From contig CEFQ01000008.1 of NCBI GenBank assembly GCA_900068845.1, positions 579,358 to 643,357 on the forward strand: a stretch of 64,000 nucleotides of DNA, written 5' to 3'. The first letter of the stretch is position 1. Each line of letters starts with the position of its first letter. Under the pieces are notes generated by a model. It searched no databases, was not told where the DNA came from, and saw nothing but the letters and a program-made list of their open reading frames with translations. Origin of the DNA: Enterobacter ludwigii (GTDB lineage Bacteria; Pseudomonadota; Gammaproteobacteria; Enterobacterales; Enterobacteriaceae). Shown piece by piece: positions 20,045 to 30,800 of the stretch. The position numbers were made by a program, and so were the translations under genes.

Positions 20045-21511
20045 ATGAAGAACATGTTGGCGCTGATGGCGGTTTGTCTGGCCGCGTTGATGTCGGGATT
20101 GGAGATATCGAGCGTGCCGGTGATTTTGCCGGTGCTGGAAAAAGAGATGCACGCAAGTTTCCGCGAGCTGCAGTGGATCATGAACGCCTACACGCTCGCC
20201 TGCACCGCCGTGTTAATGGCAACCGGCACGCTGGCAGACACCTATGGACGCAAGCGCGTTTTTATCATCAGCATTATCGCCTTCGGGCTGACATCGGTGA
20301 TGTGCGGATTGGCGGGAAATGCGCTGTGGCTGATCGTCGGGCGTTTGCTGCAAGGACTCAGCGGTGGCGCGATGCTAACTTGCCTGATTGCCATTTTGTC
20401 GTTCCAGTTTCCCCAGGGAAAAGCGCGCAGTCGTGCGTTCGCTGCGTGGGGCATTACTTTTGGCTTTGGGCTGGGATTCGGCCCGATCATCGGCGGCGTG
20501 CTGGTCGCCTGGTTTAGCTGGCAATGGGTGTTTTTAGTGCATGGATTTATCGCGTTGCTGACGCTGATCCTCGCTTTAAAAAATGTGGTGGAATCGCGCG
20601 ATGCTGAAACCAAAAAGCTCGATCTCAGCGGCCTGATCACCTTATCGTTCAGCGTGGTCGGCACAACCTACCTCATCACGCAGGGCAGCAGTCTGGGTTG
20701 GCGCAGCCTTACGGCACAGCTGATTTTACTGGTTACGTTGCTGAGCGCGCTGCTGTTTGTATGGATTGAGAAACGCCATCCACACCCGATGTTTGATTTC
20801 TCAGTGTTCCGCATCCGTGCCTTTTCCGGTGCGCTGATGGGATCGATTGGCATGAACTTCAGTTTCTGGCCGCTGATGATTTATCTGCCGGTCTATTATC
20901 AGAGCGGACTTGGCTACAGCAGCATGGCAACCGGTTTGGCGCTGCTGGCTTACACCTTGCCGACCTTACTGATGCCGCCGCTTGGCGAAAAGTGGGTGGC
21001 GCGCTTTGGCGCGGCGCGCACGATTCCGCTGGGATTATTCACCATCGGCGCCGGCTTTATGCTGATGAAGTTCGCCGCCGCGCAGCAGATGAGTTTACTG
21101 CCGGGCGCGCTGCTCGCTGGCATCGCGCTCGGGCTGACCAACACCCCTGTCACCAACACCACAACCGGATCGGTGCCAGGGAATCGCGTGGGTATGGCTT
21201 CTGGGATCGATATCAGCGCGCGCCTGATTACGCTTGCTATTAATATCGCGCTGATGGGCAGCTTACTGGTGGCAGGCATCGCAACGAGTCTGCAACGCCT
21301 TATGCCGGGACAAAGTGATGTGTATGCGCTGGCCGAGCGCATCGCCGGTGGCGGCGAGGTTTCGCTGACCCACGATATTGCCGCGCAGGCGCTGACAGAC
21401 GGTTTTTCCGGTGTGCTGTTGTATGGCGCGGCAGGCGTGTGGGGATTGGCGCTGGCCAGTTATCTGCTGTTTAACGTCCGTCGCAAGGCGCAGGAACAAT
21501 GTTCGCCTTAG
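20045..21511 (+). CDS. MFS exporter, DHA2 (14-TM) family
   Basis: The 488-residue protein has about 14 hydrophobic helices and the motifs of drug:H+ antiporter family 2. Motif A is GTLADTYGRKRVF after TM2 and motif C is GLGFGPIIGGVLVAWFSWQW in TM5. It exports small molecules by proton antiport; quinones, antibiotics or metabolites are all possible. The start is the ATG of MKNMLALMAVCLAALMSGLE, because the upstream in-frame extension overlaps the divergent regulator gene. The adjacent FtrA-like regulator is the likely controller. It ends base-to-base with the convergent PNPOx-like gene. Confidence 0.88.
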   Translation: MKNMLALMAVCLAALMSGLEISSVPVILPVLEKEMHASFRELQWIMNAYTLACTAVLMATGTLADTYGRKRVFIISIIAFGLTSVMCGLAGNALWLIVGRLLQGLSGGAMLTCLIAILSFQFPQGKARSRAFAAWGITFGFGLGFGPIIGGVLVAWFSWQWVFLVHGFIALLTLILALKNVVESRDAETKKLDLSGLITLSFSVVGTTYLITQGSSLGWRSLTAQLILLVTLLSALLFVWIEKRHPHPMFDFSVFRIRAFSGALMGSIGMNFSFWPLMIYLPVYYQSGLGYSSMATGLALLAYTLPTLLMPPLGEKWVARFGAARTIPLGLFTIGAGFMLMKFAAAQQMSLLPGALLAGIALGLTNTPVTNTTTGSVPGNRVGMASGIDISARLITLAINIALMGSLLVAGIATSLQRLMPGQSDVYALAERIAGGGEVSLTHDIAAQALTDGFSGVLLYGAAGVWGLALASYLLFNVRRKAQEQCSP

Positions 21512-22060
21512 TTACGGATGCACCCAATTGCTGTTGGTGAGCGCTCCGTCTGAGCGGTAATTGAGCAACGCTCTTTGATTATTTTCCCGCGCCAGTAGGC
21601 ACCAATCCAGTTGGGTAATGCGGATCTGCAAGACGCCGAAATTATCCTCCGCATTGCCGACATCGTTGGCTGAGGAATTAAGGTCACTTCCCGGCGCAGC
21701 ACCAGCATAGGTTTGCTGCGTCCGGGACGTTAATCGTTGCCACGCCGCTTTAGCCACTGCGCTGTGTGCGGCGTGCAGCTTGACGGTTCCCTGCAGCCGC
21801 AGCTGGGTTTTAGTGCAGTAACCTAAAACCGTCACGTCAGGATTAACCGCCAGCGCCTGCCACTTAGGGCTGCGCATATCGGTATGAAACTCCAGCGTGC
21901 GTTGTACGTGGTCAACCGCGCGCAGCACCAATGTCCTTGCCTGCGGCTTGCCCTGTAGATCAACGGAAGCGAGCGTTAAGAAGTGAAATCCGGCATCAGG
22001 CTCGCGTGCGCTGGTTTCCAGTTGTTGCCAGCAAGCGTTATCAATCTCGCGCAATGACAT
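21512..22060 (-). CDS. Pyridoxamine 5'-phosphate oxidase-like flavin protein
   Basis: The 182-residue protein has a split β-barrel FMN-binding fold. The segment FHFLTLASVDLQGKPQARTLVL is the N-terminal strand pair of PNPOx-type proteins, followed by EFHTDMRSPKWQAL and TVLGYCTKTQLRLQGTVKL. The C-terminal segment LQITRITQLDW-like (here VLQIRITQLDWCLLA) is common in this family. True PdxH has a C-terminal substrate motif that is not obvious here, so it may act on another flavin-dependent reaction. It precedes nothing in operon: the TetR gene upstream is 28 bp away on the same strand, so it may be the third gene of that unit. Confidence 0.8.
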   Translation of the reverse strand: MSLREIDNACWQQLETSAREPDAGFHFLTLASVDLQGKPQARTLVLRAVDHVQRTLEFHTDMRSPKWQALAVNPDVTVLGYCTKTQLRLQGTVKLHAAHSAVAKAAWQRLTSRTQQTYAGAAPGSDLNSSANDVGNAEDNFGVLQIRITQLDWCLLARENNQRALLNYRSDGALTNSNWVHP

Positions 22061-22088
22061 CTGTTGCTCCTGTTGGCTGAATTAACGG

Positions 22089-22664
22089 TTACTGGTGACG
22101 TTCCACCAGCGACAGAATCAGCGCCTGGAGTTCCGCTAATCCTTGCTGCTGGCTGATATCGCCGCACACCACCGCATTGGAAATCGCATCGGCGGCGCCT
22201 AACATTCCCCACATGCTGGCTTGCGGCAGCGATGCTTCAGCAAACCAGCCTCGGAATTTTTCAATGAAATCGAGCTGATATTTTCGCTTCACTTCCGCCA
22301 GCTCCGGCGAGCTATCAAGCGCCGACAGCACATCCGGAATTTCACGTCCCTGCGTCAACACGCAATCGACGTAACTCGACGCCACCACCTTAGCCCGCTC
22401 GGCAAGACTGGCACCGGCGGCATTCATTGCCGCCTCGATAATTGCGTTCTGGCGCAGATCGAAATCTTCATACAGCGCCGCGAGCAGACCGTGGCGCGTG
22501 CCAAAATGATCGTAGACCACCGGTTTACTGACGCCCGCTTCTTCCGCCACGCGTCCTAACGTCAGCGCATCGCTGCCATGCGCGCGCACCAGATTCCACG
22601 CCACGCCAATCAGCTGCTGACGACGTGCCTGATGTGTCATGCGCTGGCGAGTGGGTTGATTCAT
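22089..22664 (-). CDS. TetR family transcriptional regulator
   Basis: The 191-residue protein has an N-terminal TetR helix-turn-helix (about residues 10-56: LTLGRVAEEAGVSKPVVYDH, FGTRHGLLAALYEDFD) and a C-terminal ligand-binding domain. Its start codon overlaps the stop of the upstream flavodoxin-fold oxidoreductase gene by 4 bp (ATGA), so they are one operon. The regulator probably represses that operon through the palindromic site upstream of the oxidoreductase. The ligand is unknown; electrophiles or quinones are plausible from the neighbour. Confidence 0.9.
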   Translation of the reverse strand: MNQPTRQRMTHQARRQQLIGVAWNLVRAHGSDALTLGRVAEEAGVSKPVVYDHFGTRHGLLAALYEDFDLRQNAIIEAAMNAAGASLAERAKVVASSYVDCVLTQGREIPDVLSALDSSPELAEVKRKYQLDFIEKFRGWFAEASLPQASMWGMLGAADAISNAVVCGDISQQQGLAELQALILSLVERHQ

Positions 22665-23254
22665 GCCGGTTCCTTAATGTGAAAAAGTCGCTGTCCAAGC
22701 TGATGTGCCAGCGCAAAGTGTGCGTCGGGATAGTTTTCATCGGTTGGCAGCAGCAATTCGCTGGTCACTACCGGCGCGCCGCAATAGCCAAAAATCCCCT
22801 CATCGATCTGCGTGCGCATGCTGCTGAAATAGCCGCGACGCACATACGTACGCTGGCTGGCGGCGCCCAACGCTAGCAGATGGACGTTTAAGTGGCCTAA
22901 CTTTTTTACCACGGTTTGGCCGTCATCCTCATAGGCCCAGCCTTGGGTGAAAACGCGATCGATCCAGCCTTTCAGTTGCGCCGGGAACGACCACCAGTAA
23001 ATCGGGTAGACCAGCACCAGCGCATCCGCGCGATCCAGCCGCTGCTGCTCGGCTACGACATCGGCGGGCGAAGGTGCAGCACTTTTGAACTGGTCAAAAT
23101 CGGCCTGGTTGAAGCGCGGATCAAACTGCTCCGCCGCCAGATCGGCGATTTCATAACTGTGGCCGCCAGCAGCAATACCTTGTGCCACCTGCGTGACAAT
23201 GTGGTGCGTTTGTGAATTTTGGTCCGGATGAGCAGTAACGATCAGAGCATGCAT
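22661..23254 (-). CDS. NAD(P)H-dependent oxidoreductase (Flavodoxin_2 / NQO-like)
   Basis: The 197-residue protein belongs to the Flavodoxin_2 family (MdaB, KefF, NQO relatives). It has the FMN phosphate loop TAHPDQNSQTH at the N-terminus and the conserved LVYPIYWWSFPAQLKGWIDR segment that frames the isoalloxazine ring. It should reduce quinones or similar electrophiles with NAD(P)H by two electrons. It is the first gene of an operon with tetR, preceded by a palindrome that looks like the TetR operator. Substrate range is not predictable. Confidence 0.88.
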   Translation of the reverse strand: MHALIVTAHPDQNSQTHHIVTQVAQGIAAGGHSYEIADLAAEQFDPRFNQADFDQFKSAAPSPADVVAEQQRLDRADALVLVYPIYWWSFPAQLKGWIDRVFTQGWAYEDDGQTVVKKLGHLNVHLLALGAASQRTYVRRGYFSSMRTQIDEGIFGYCGAPVVTSELLLPTDENYPDAHFALAHQLGQRLFHIKEPA

Positions 23255-23275
23255 GGCAACAACCTCCGCAATGAG

Positions 23276-23296
23276 TAAGCTACTAGTAGTAACTTA
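23276..23296 (-). promoter_or_regulatory. Probable TetR operator
   Basis: TAAGCTACTAGTAGTAACTTA is a near-perfect palindrome centred on ACTAGT, with TAAG/CTTA ends. It lies 22 bp upstream of the oxidoreductase start in the operon that ends with tetR. Repressor binding here would block the promoter. Inferred from symmetry and position. Confidence 0.65.
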
Positions 23297-23316
23297 CCAT
23301 TAGTAGGTTGTCAAAC

Positions 23317-23769
23317 TTACAGTGTTTTAGCAAAGCAGATCGATTCGTTTCGGTCGATGTATGGTCCGTAGTTCTCGATCTGCGTGTAGCCGGAACGGTG
23401 ATAAAAGGCCACGGCACGGCGATTAATTACGCGGGTTGAAAGCCGGATTTCGCGGTATTTCATGTTTTTGGCCCGCGTTTCCAGATAATCCAACAGCGCG
23501 GTGCCAACGCCCGACACGCTACGATCAGAGTACATGCGCTTTACTTCAGCGGTATGGTTTGCAAGCGGTCTCAACGCCCCACAACCCACGGCGTTGCCTG
23601 CTTCATCTCTGGCCAGCACCCACAACGAACGATCGGTGTTTAGCTCCTGGGCGTTGAAATGACTTTTACCGTTATCGCCGGTGATCACCGCGAGTTCGGC
23701 CGATAGTTTCTCTATCAGTAACTGGGATTCAGATGAGAGGGGATCGGCTTGCTGGATTTTGATGTTCAT
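23317..23769 (-). CDS. GNAT family N-acetyltransferase
   Basis: The 150-residue protein has the GNAT fold. The acetyl-CoA loop reads RSVSGVGTALLDYLETRAKN; the following ISTRVINRRAVAFYHRSGYTQIENYG-type sequence (here LSTRVINRRAVAFYHRSGY) is motif B. It acetylates an unknown small molecule or protein amine. The start is taken at MNIKIQQADPLSSES; an upstream in-frame ATG would add 12 residues but has no better ribosome binding site. It stands between the oxidoreductase operon and the CDI region. Confidence 0.85.
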   Translation of the reverse strand: MNIKIQQADPLSSESQLLIEKLSAELAVITGDNGKSHFNAQELNTDRSLWVLARDEAGNAVGCGALRPLANHTAEVKRMYSDRSVSGVGTALLDYLETRAKNMKYREIRLSTRVINRRAVAFYHRSGYTQIENYGPYIDRNESICFAKTL

Positions 23770-23945
23770 GAAGAATAGGAGTTCCTGATTTAAGGGCTGG
23801 GACATTGGACGACACGACAGCTATTGAATATTATAATTATGTTAAATATTGTGTCAGGAGTCACACCCGTCACCGCGCGATGCTTTCATCTACTCAGACG
23901 GCACCCAATTTTTTGGGTACCGTTCAACTGTGGGTAGGATTATTG

Positions 23946-24311
23946 TTACTTAATGGGGTAATTGTAATGCGAAGGTATTTTATAATCTTCAGGTATACCA
24001 GGCCAATCAGAAGATTTTAATAAAGCATCAGCATCATCTTTAAATGCATCAAAAAAACCTGATAAATTCATTGAATATACCCCGATATAAACCAGCGCCG
24101 CTTGTATTGTAACCTTATCATCATTCAACCAGGCCTTTTCTAGAAGCTCCTTTGCATGCCCAAGAAATTCAAGTCCACGATGAAATGAGGCGCATTGTTG
24201 AGCTTTATAATCAATCAAAAGTTCATCATTATCTATTGGTTTTTTTGGCATAACCTTCGACAACTGAAGATAAATTTCTTTTAATTCATCAAAATCAATT
24301 TATTTAATCAT
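23946..24311 (-). pseudogene. Decayed orphan CDI immunity-like gene (stop at codon 4)
   Basis: The reading frame of an acidic, AT-rich protein runs from ATG ATT AAA, meets TAA as codon 4, and then continues open for 117 codons (IDFDELKEIYLQLSKVMPKK ... YKIPSHYNYPIK). The frame upstream of the later possible starts (TTG at 24263, ATG at 24251) keeps a coding look, which suggests that the TAA is a nonsense mutation. The ATG overlaps an upstream TGA as ATGA, the same junction type as cdiA/cdiI. I do not recognise the family. Size, acidity, AT content and position just after cdiI suggest an orphan immunity gene. A shortened product from 24263 or 24251 is possible. Confidence 0.5.
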
Positions 24312-24460
24312 TTAGGCAATTTCTGTCCTTCAGCATCAGCTGTACGTCATCCGCTCATCACCTGCCTTTTTTCACTATCCTTTTGCAGGTAACGGCTCCG
24401 TGGAGTGGCGCACACTACTCAAGGAGCTCTTTGCTGGTGAGGGCTAAGGATTACATGTCA
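24264..24460. other. Short degraded stretch between immunity genes
   Basis: On the minus strand a frame ends ...DAEGQKLPK then TGA, overlapping the ATG of the orphan immunity frame, but it is broken by another stop 12 codons earlier. On the plus strand a 43-codon open stretch ends WRTLLKELFAGEG at about 24448 with no start codon. Both may be remnants of displaced toxin or mobile DNA; neither is called a gene. Confidence 0.35.
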
Positions 24461-24829
24461 TTACGTCCAGATTTCTTCACCTTCAGAAGTAATCCAAACG
24501 ATGCCGGCTGGCGCTTTGACAAAAAACCACATACCAAACTCATCTAAATCATCATCTTCATCTTCTGGTGGATATGGAGGCCAGGAAGATTCCAATTCTC
24601 TTAATTGCTGCTCAATTTCCCCTTCTAAAAATAAACCATCTTTAGCTAATTTTATTTTTCCTTCATTCAATAATTTTTCTAAAAGAATAAAAAATATTTT
24701 TTTCCTCAAATTATAGTTTTCAGGTTTATTTGCGCACTCAACGCTTATGTGTTGCCACATTGTCCCCATCGACAGCCCATACGAAGTAACACTAACATCA
24801 TCACATACTTTATCAATGGAATCTGTCAT
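24461..24829 (-). CDS. cdiI: CDI immunity protein, DUF596 family
   Basis: The 122-residue acidic protein contains FFILLEKLLNEGKIKLAKDG, then FLEGEIEQQLRELESSWPPY and, near the end, MWFFVKAPAGIVWITSEGEE. This is the DUF596 pattern, a family that often follows CdiA or other polymorphic toxins. Its ATG overlaps the cdiA stop codon (ATGA), so translation is coupled and every toxin maker also makes protector. It should bind and neutralise the C-terminal toxin domain of the adjacent CdiA in the cytoplasm. Base composition is AT-rich like the toxin end and unlike the flanking chromosome, as expected for exchanged toxin/immunity modules. Confidence 0.85.
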   Translation of the reverse strand: MTDSIDKVCDDVSVTSYGLSMGTMWQHISVECANKPENYNLRKKIFFILLEKLLNEGKIKLAKDGLFLEGEIEQQLRELESSWPPYPPEDEDDDLDEFGMWFFVKAPAGIVWITSEGEEIWT

Positions 24830-27800
24830 TTAAACTTAACCTCAACTCTTCTGCCATTGTTAATAGATGGAGTTAAAATATCTATAGTCCATTTGGCACC
24901 TGTTTGTTGCGACGAATTTGAAAAGTCTCTTAATGTCATAGTGCTGCCAGCATTAGGACCTTCAGTTATTTTAATGGAGTAGACAGTTCCTTTGCCAGCG
25001 ATGATTTTTCCATCAGGCATATTTCCTAACCCAGTAATCTGCTTAAAGTATGTCATTACATCTGCATCAGACGCACCTTTGAATATTGGAGCACCGATAC
25101 TTGTTTCAGGATCTGCAGACATTGTTTTTCCATTAACTGTTATTTTAAAGTCTTTGGGCTGCACAGACAGGTTATTGAACTGAAGTGCTAAGTCATTTAT
25201 CTTATTTTTGGCTTGCTGTTGCAAGATACTGCCTTGCGGCTTACCGCTCAGGTCGACAGCGTTCTTACCATTCTGCCCGATCTTGTCCAAAGCAGTTTTT
25301 TCAGCTTCAACCAGCGATGCCGTATCTTTAGCTGCAACTGAAGATTCCTTCGCACCTTTCAATCCATAGGCTGCGCCGCCTATCGCCGCAACAGTATGAA
25401 CGCCTGCCATTGCAGTATAGAGGCCGTCCGCTATTTCTTTACTGATGCCCCAGTTTTTAGCGATTCGATTAACATCTGCCTCGCGCTCTGCTTTCGCATC
25501 AGCGCTGGCGTATTGCCAGATCAGAGTATCTACCTGAACTTTACCATCTTTGTAGACGGTACCCATGTTACCAATATACTGGCCGTCGAGTTTCTCGTCA
25601 TAGCTGCGACCCATCACGGCCAGTTCCTGCCGCATCCCATGACAGGCTGACGAAGTCAGATTCTTACACGCCGAATCCAGTGCAGCATCAAATGCCTTAT
25701 CCTTCGCGTTGAGGTCAATAATTAACTTCTCTGCTTGCTGCTTTTTCTCTCCCTCCAGATAAGGTAGCGACCATTTTGCATCTTGTCGTACTTTCTCGTC
25801 CGCCGCATACAGTGCGTTATTTTCTGCAGAATTTTTTCCTAACTGAGCAGCATTAACCGCTTGTGAAGTATTACCGCCGATTGTGGCACCAACAAGTCCT
25901 GATGCGAGTGTGCTCAGCGCACTGATGGTCTGCTTCTCTGTTTCGGTTAGGCTGTCGACCGTTTTTCCCGGGTATAACTGACCCATCACAATTTGTGCCA
26001 TCAGTTCACCGCTGACGGCACCTGCAGCTCCGGCCATTGCGTCATGCCCGGAGGCATAAGAGGCAATGGCTCCGACTACGGCATGCGCCATTGCCTGCGC
26101 TTCAGGATTGCCGCTGGTATATTTGTGAATCTGTTCTGCCAGATAGGGAGCGGATGCGCCACTGATAGCCTGACCAATGTTATTGCCTGCCAGCCCTTGC
26201 ATTGCAGCCGTTACGGCCTGAATGCCCTGCTGCACAGCACTGCCCGTTCCCAGTTTTGTTGCATTAAACGCGGCATCATAATTGTTCTGCCAGGCCTGCT
26301 TAGCGATTTCATCGTCACCTGCAGTTTTACCCGGATTGGCTTTTTCCCAGTCAGACTTTGCTTTAACCAGATCTGATGCGCTCAGAGAGGACATCTTCTC
26401 ATTGGCTTCCCGCGTGGCGATAATAGCGCCCTGAGTCCGTGCAATATCCCCAACCTGCACGCCAATCTCGCCAATCATCTGCGCTGTCTGGAGACGCTTT
26501 TGCTCTTTCTCTTTGTTAAAGATCGGACTGATGCTGTCGTTGGCATGCTCAGTATCACGACTCAGGTCACTCATACTCTGCTGCTGGTTAGCCTGATCGC
26601 GAACTACAATCGTACCTTCAGCCACAGCAGATTGCGTAGTGCCTTCGGCATGCCCCTTACCGCCAGCGCCGGCAAGCAATGTATTTGCCATATTACCGGC
26701 AAACTGCCCTCCCATACTCCCGCCTGAACTGATGCCTGCACCCTGGTGCTCAGTCTTATAATCCGCTTTATTCTGTATGTCGGAAAAGCCCAGCGTTCCC
26801 GTATCGAGAAGGTTTTTAGTAGCATCTGCCTGACTGGCAATTACCGCGCCATTCAGTTGCGTGTGGTTCCCCACAGTAATATTAAAACCGCCTGTACCAG
26901 CATAGATACCGCTCTGCTCCAGCACGCTGTCATAATTGCTGTGCATATTATCCTGGCTGGCGTTGATGTAACCTGACCCCGTCATAGATCCGAAGGTAAA
27001 GCTTCCTCCTGCGCCAAAGCTGGCTTGTTTCGAATCGTACTTATCGCTGTCCTGTAGGCTTGTTATCGTCAGATCGCGACCAATATTTGCGTTGACACTA
27101 TTACCATTCACCTGCGCACCACTGAGCAGGGTATCCCGGCCGCTGATAATTGATACGTCTCCTCCGCTGTCCAGCGTAGTTTCACTCCAGAAAGTACCGC
27201 TACCCTTTTCACTGCCTTTTGCACCATTCACACTGGCAAAAATACTGATCCCGGCACTTCCTGAACCTACACCAATACTTACACCGGCCCCTCCGCCGCT
27301 ACTGCTGTTTTTACCGGTGGTCTGTTGCGTATTTTCGGCAGCAATAAGGTGGATATCGTTAGCGGCCTGTAACGTCGTATCACCTGCGGCCTTCAACTGC
27401 CCTCCTGCAATCAGCAAATCACCACTGCCAGAATGGTTCCTTTCGCCTGTTGCATTTATGACCAGATTATTGCCGGCATTAATGGTCGTTCCGGTTATTG
27501 TATCGGTTTTTTGTTGTTGCTCAGATTTTGAATGCTGAGTTGAATACGACAGGCTTATGCCTATCCCGTTAGCAGAATTACCCTGTTCCTGTGAAAGCTG
27601 ATTTGCCTGGCTGGCTTGCACTCCTGAAAGAACCGCTTTCGTGGCTTGTAGGGCGGCCAGACGGCCATCGCTTTCCTGCCTGGCTGACTGTGTTGCTGCA
27701 ATAGCACTGTTCGCAGCTTGGGCTACCGCGCCTGACAGTGCCAGCGTCAGCCCGCTAGAGCGCTGTTCAGAACGTTCATCAATCTGGCGAATATCATGAC

Positions 27801-30800
27801 CTGGCAGAATTGAAACACTGTCTCCCTGCAGGGTAATATTGTTTCCGGCAACTACATCCGCGCCAGCTATTTGTAATTTATCACCGGCTCTGATTAAGAC
27901 GTCGCCACCGATACTGCCTATCGTGCTGATACTCTGGCTCTGAGTAGCCCCTTTCTCCCGCATCTCATTCATTGAGTGGCTGCTGCCCAAAGTAATACCC
28001 AGCCCACCAGAACCTGAGATACCAATCTTCTTCGACTCAGAGTAACGCCATGCGGTATCGGTATTGGTCGCCGCCAGGATACTGACGCTGTCACCTGCAT
28101 CAAGAGTTAATTTGTCGTCCGCTACTATTTGAGAGCCTTTAACCAGCAAATCTTTATCTGCAGAAACCGAGACATTTTGACCACTGAGTAAAGTCCCTTT
28201 TTCATTGGTGGCGCTGTCCTCCTGAATCGTTTTCGTTTTAATCCGGCTCAGATGATCGTAACGTGTTTTTGTTTGCTCCTTGTAGAAATAATCAGATTCC
28301 CCTGCAGTTGTCAGGTTGACGTCAGCTCCAGCATTAAGGGCAATATCGCGTTTAGCGCTTACATCACCAGCAACAATGTTGATATCTCGTTTTGCGTTTA
28401 AGCTGATGTTCTCTCCTGCTGAAAGCGTCGTACCGCTTTGGCGTACCGTATCACTGATAACAGTCTGTCTTCTGTAATGGCTTTCAGTGCCTTCACTTTG
28501 CGAATTTGCATTAAGATCTATATCGCGGCCTGCGCTGAGAGTTACATTTTTTCCGGCAGCCAGAATAGCTGCCTGGCTTGTGATGTCATTACCTGCAAAA
28601 ACATTCAGATTGTTACTGCTACTTAGCGTGTCCTGATGGGTACCCGTTGAATATGAATTTCGTGATGTGCGGCTTGTATGAGTTTCCTCCTGGCCGGAAA
28701 GCAGGTTGACATTACCACCTGCGATGAGCGTAGCATCTTGTTCTGCACTGAGAGTGCTGGCTTCTATCGTGAGATCTTTCCCAGCCTGTAAATGGATTTC
28801 TCCTGAAACATCCACATTGCTACCTGAGCCAGATTTCAGGCTGAAATTTTGCCAGCTGTCTTTCAAGACAGCCATATTGTGGTTTGCCATAATATTCAAG
28901 TTTTTCGCGGCATTGAGTGACGCGTTCTCATCAGCGCGAACTGAAGCTCCCTTGATATTGATGTTGTTTCCGGCGTTTATAAGTAGATCGCCACTCGAGT
29001 AAATATTTGCTCGTTCTTCCTGCTCAGTGAAGCGGGATAACACGAATTGAGAACTGTAATCAATATCTTTCATCAAAGTGATGTTATTAACATTTCCCTC
29101 AATGCTTTCGAGAGTAACTTTTTTCCCTGAAATGGATGAGCCGATATTATTTATATCGCTCAAAGCACTCAGATTCAATTCTCCGCCTGACTTAATTAAT
29201 GAACTGTTTTGGTTACCGATTTTAGTTTTGCTACTAACATACAATTTATTGGTGGCTGATAATGTACTTGAATTATTTTCAATGTTTTGGCCCACGATGC
29301 TTACGGTATTACCGGCAATCACGCTTCCATTGTTTACTTCAGTGTCTGATGCCACAAGATAGAGTTTAGGTACCAGAACCGTTTCGCCATTAACAGTAGC
29401 GGCTTCCCACCAGAGAATGCTTTTATGAAGTGAGCCTATCTGCTCCGCGCTGAGTGAAACGCCCGCTTTCAGACCGAGGGACTGCCCTGCCTCTGCGGCA
29501 TTATCCATCAGATATGTCATTTGTTCGAGATCTGAACCCAGCCCGTCAATATATTGCTTACCGGTCTGACTCAGTACGGCATTACTGACATAGCGGGTAT
29601 CGAAAGCAGCATCTCCCAGCAATCGGTAGTCAGACTCAGGTTTCATACCCAGTCTGTCCAGAAGATATGTTGACCCCAGAAAAGTTTGTTTGTCAGTATA
29701 TAACGGAGACGTCTCTAAAGGACTTTGTTGGGGCTGTTTACCGAGTAGTTGATTCAACTCACTGAAAATTCCCTTATCGAGTTCCCCTAGTCCGGCTAAT
29801 TTAGGGTTTACAACAATGAGATAAGGGCTTTTAGGATCAGCAGAGACGTTGAAATATCCATTAGTGCTCTGAGGTATCGGATAGGCCTGAATATCAACTG
29901 ACGTTCTGTTAGTTAAATTCTCTTTCTGAGCAATGGTGCTATAGGGGCTATCCTCCAACTTTTTAGTAACTTGTATTTCTGTGAATTTTTCACCGATTCC
30001 AGCCAGACTTTGTAACCCTGTTGCTTTTTGGCTCTGAGTATAAAGAGAGTTACCGCCATTTACCGCTTGTAATGCGTCTGTTAGCTGATCAGTCCATGAT
30101 GGACTACCGGGTACGACACTACCTGCGTCAATTAATGCAAGGCTTTCTAAACCTTTGCTAACGGATTGCGTCGATAATAAGTCAATGCGTGGGTTCTTGA
30201 GCAATGGCGTAATCGTGCCACGTACATCAGATGAATCACTGTTGTTAAGAATGTTTGTAAAATTTGTTTGAAGATTTCCATTGGACTGAATCACACCGCG
30301 TATAGTGCTTCCTTGTTCTGTACGATAGGAATCAGTCGCGAAGGAATATATTTTATCGTCAAACTTTACAGGCAGGCCGTTATAACTTGACGAGCTGCTA
30401 TCATATTCAGGGCTTAAGAAAGTATAATCACTTGGTTTAATTTCTTCATATACAAGATAGTAATTTTTAATAGGTGTGTAACTTCGCCATACGTTTTGCG
30501 TTCCTGAGAGATAGGACTGGTTGTTAAGTTCGACACCATCCATGTGCATGTCTTTTCCAGCAAGGATGTAGCTACCTAAGTTGTCCACTCTTCCCAGTTG
30601 TCCATAAAAATTACGGCCTGCACTGATCCTTCCTGCCTGACCTGTTACCTGCGTGCTGAATATGATTCGAGAAATTAATACTTCTTTATTCTGGTCTAAA
30701 TTTACAGGGAGGGGTGCGACCGAATAGTAGTCCATACCGGGCGCTTTCTGGTAAAAATATTTAAGCTCATCAGCTCCAAAAATATTCAAAGGAAGGGCAT

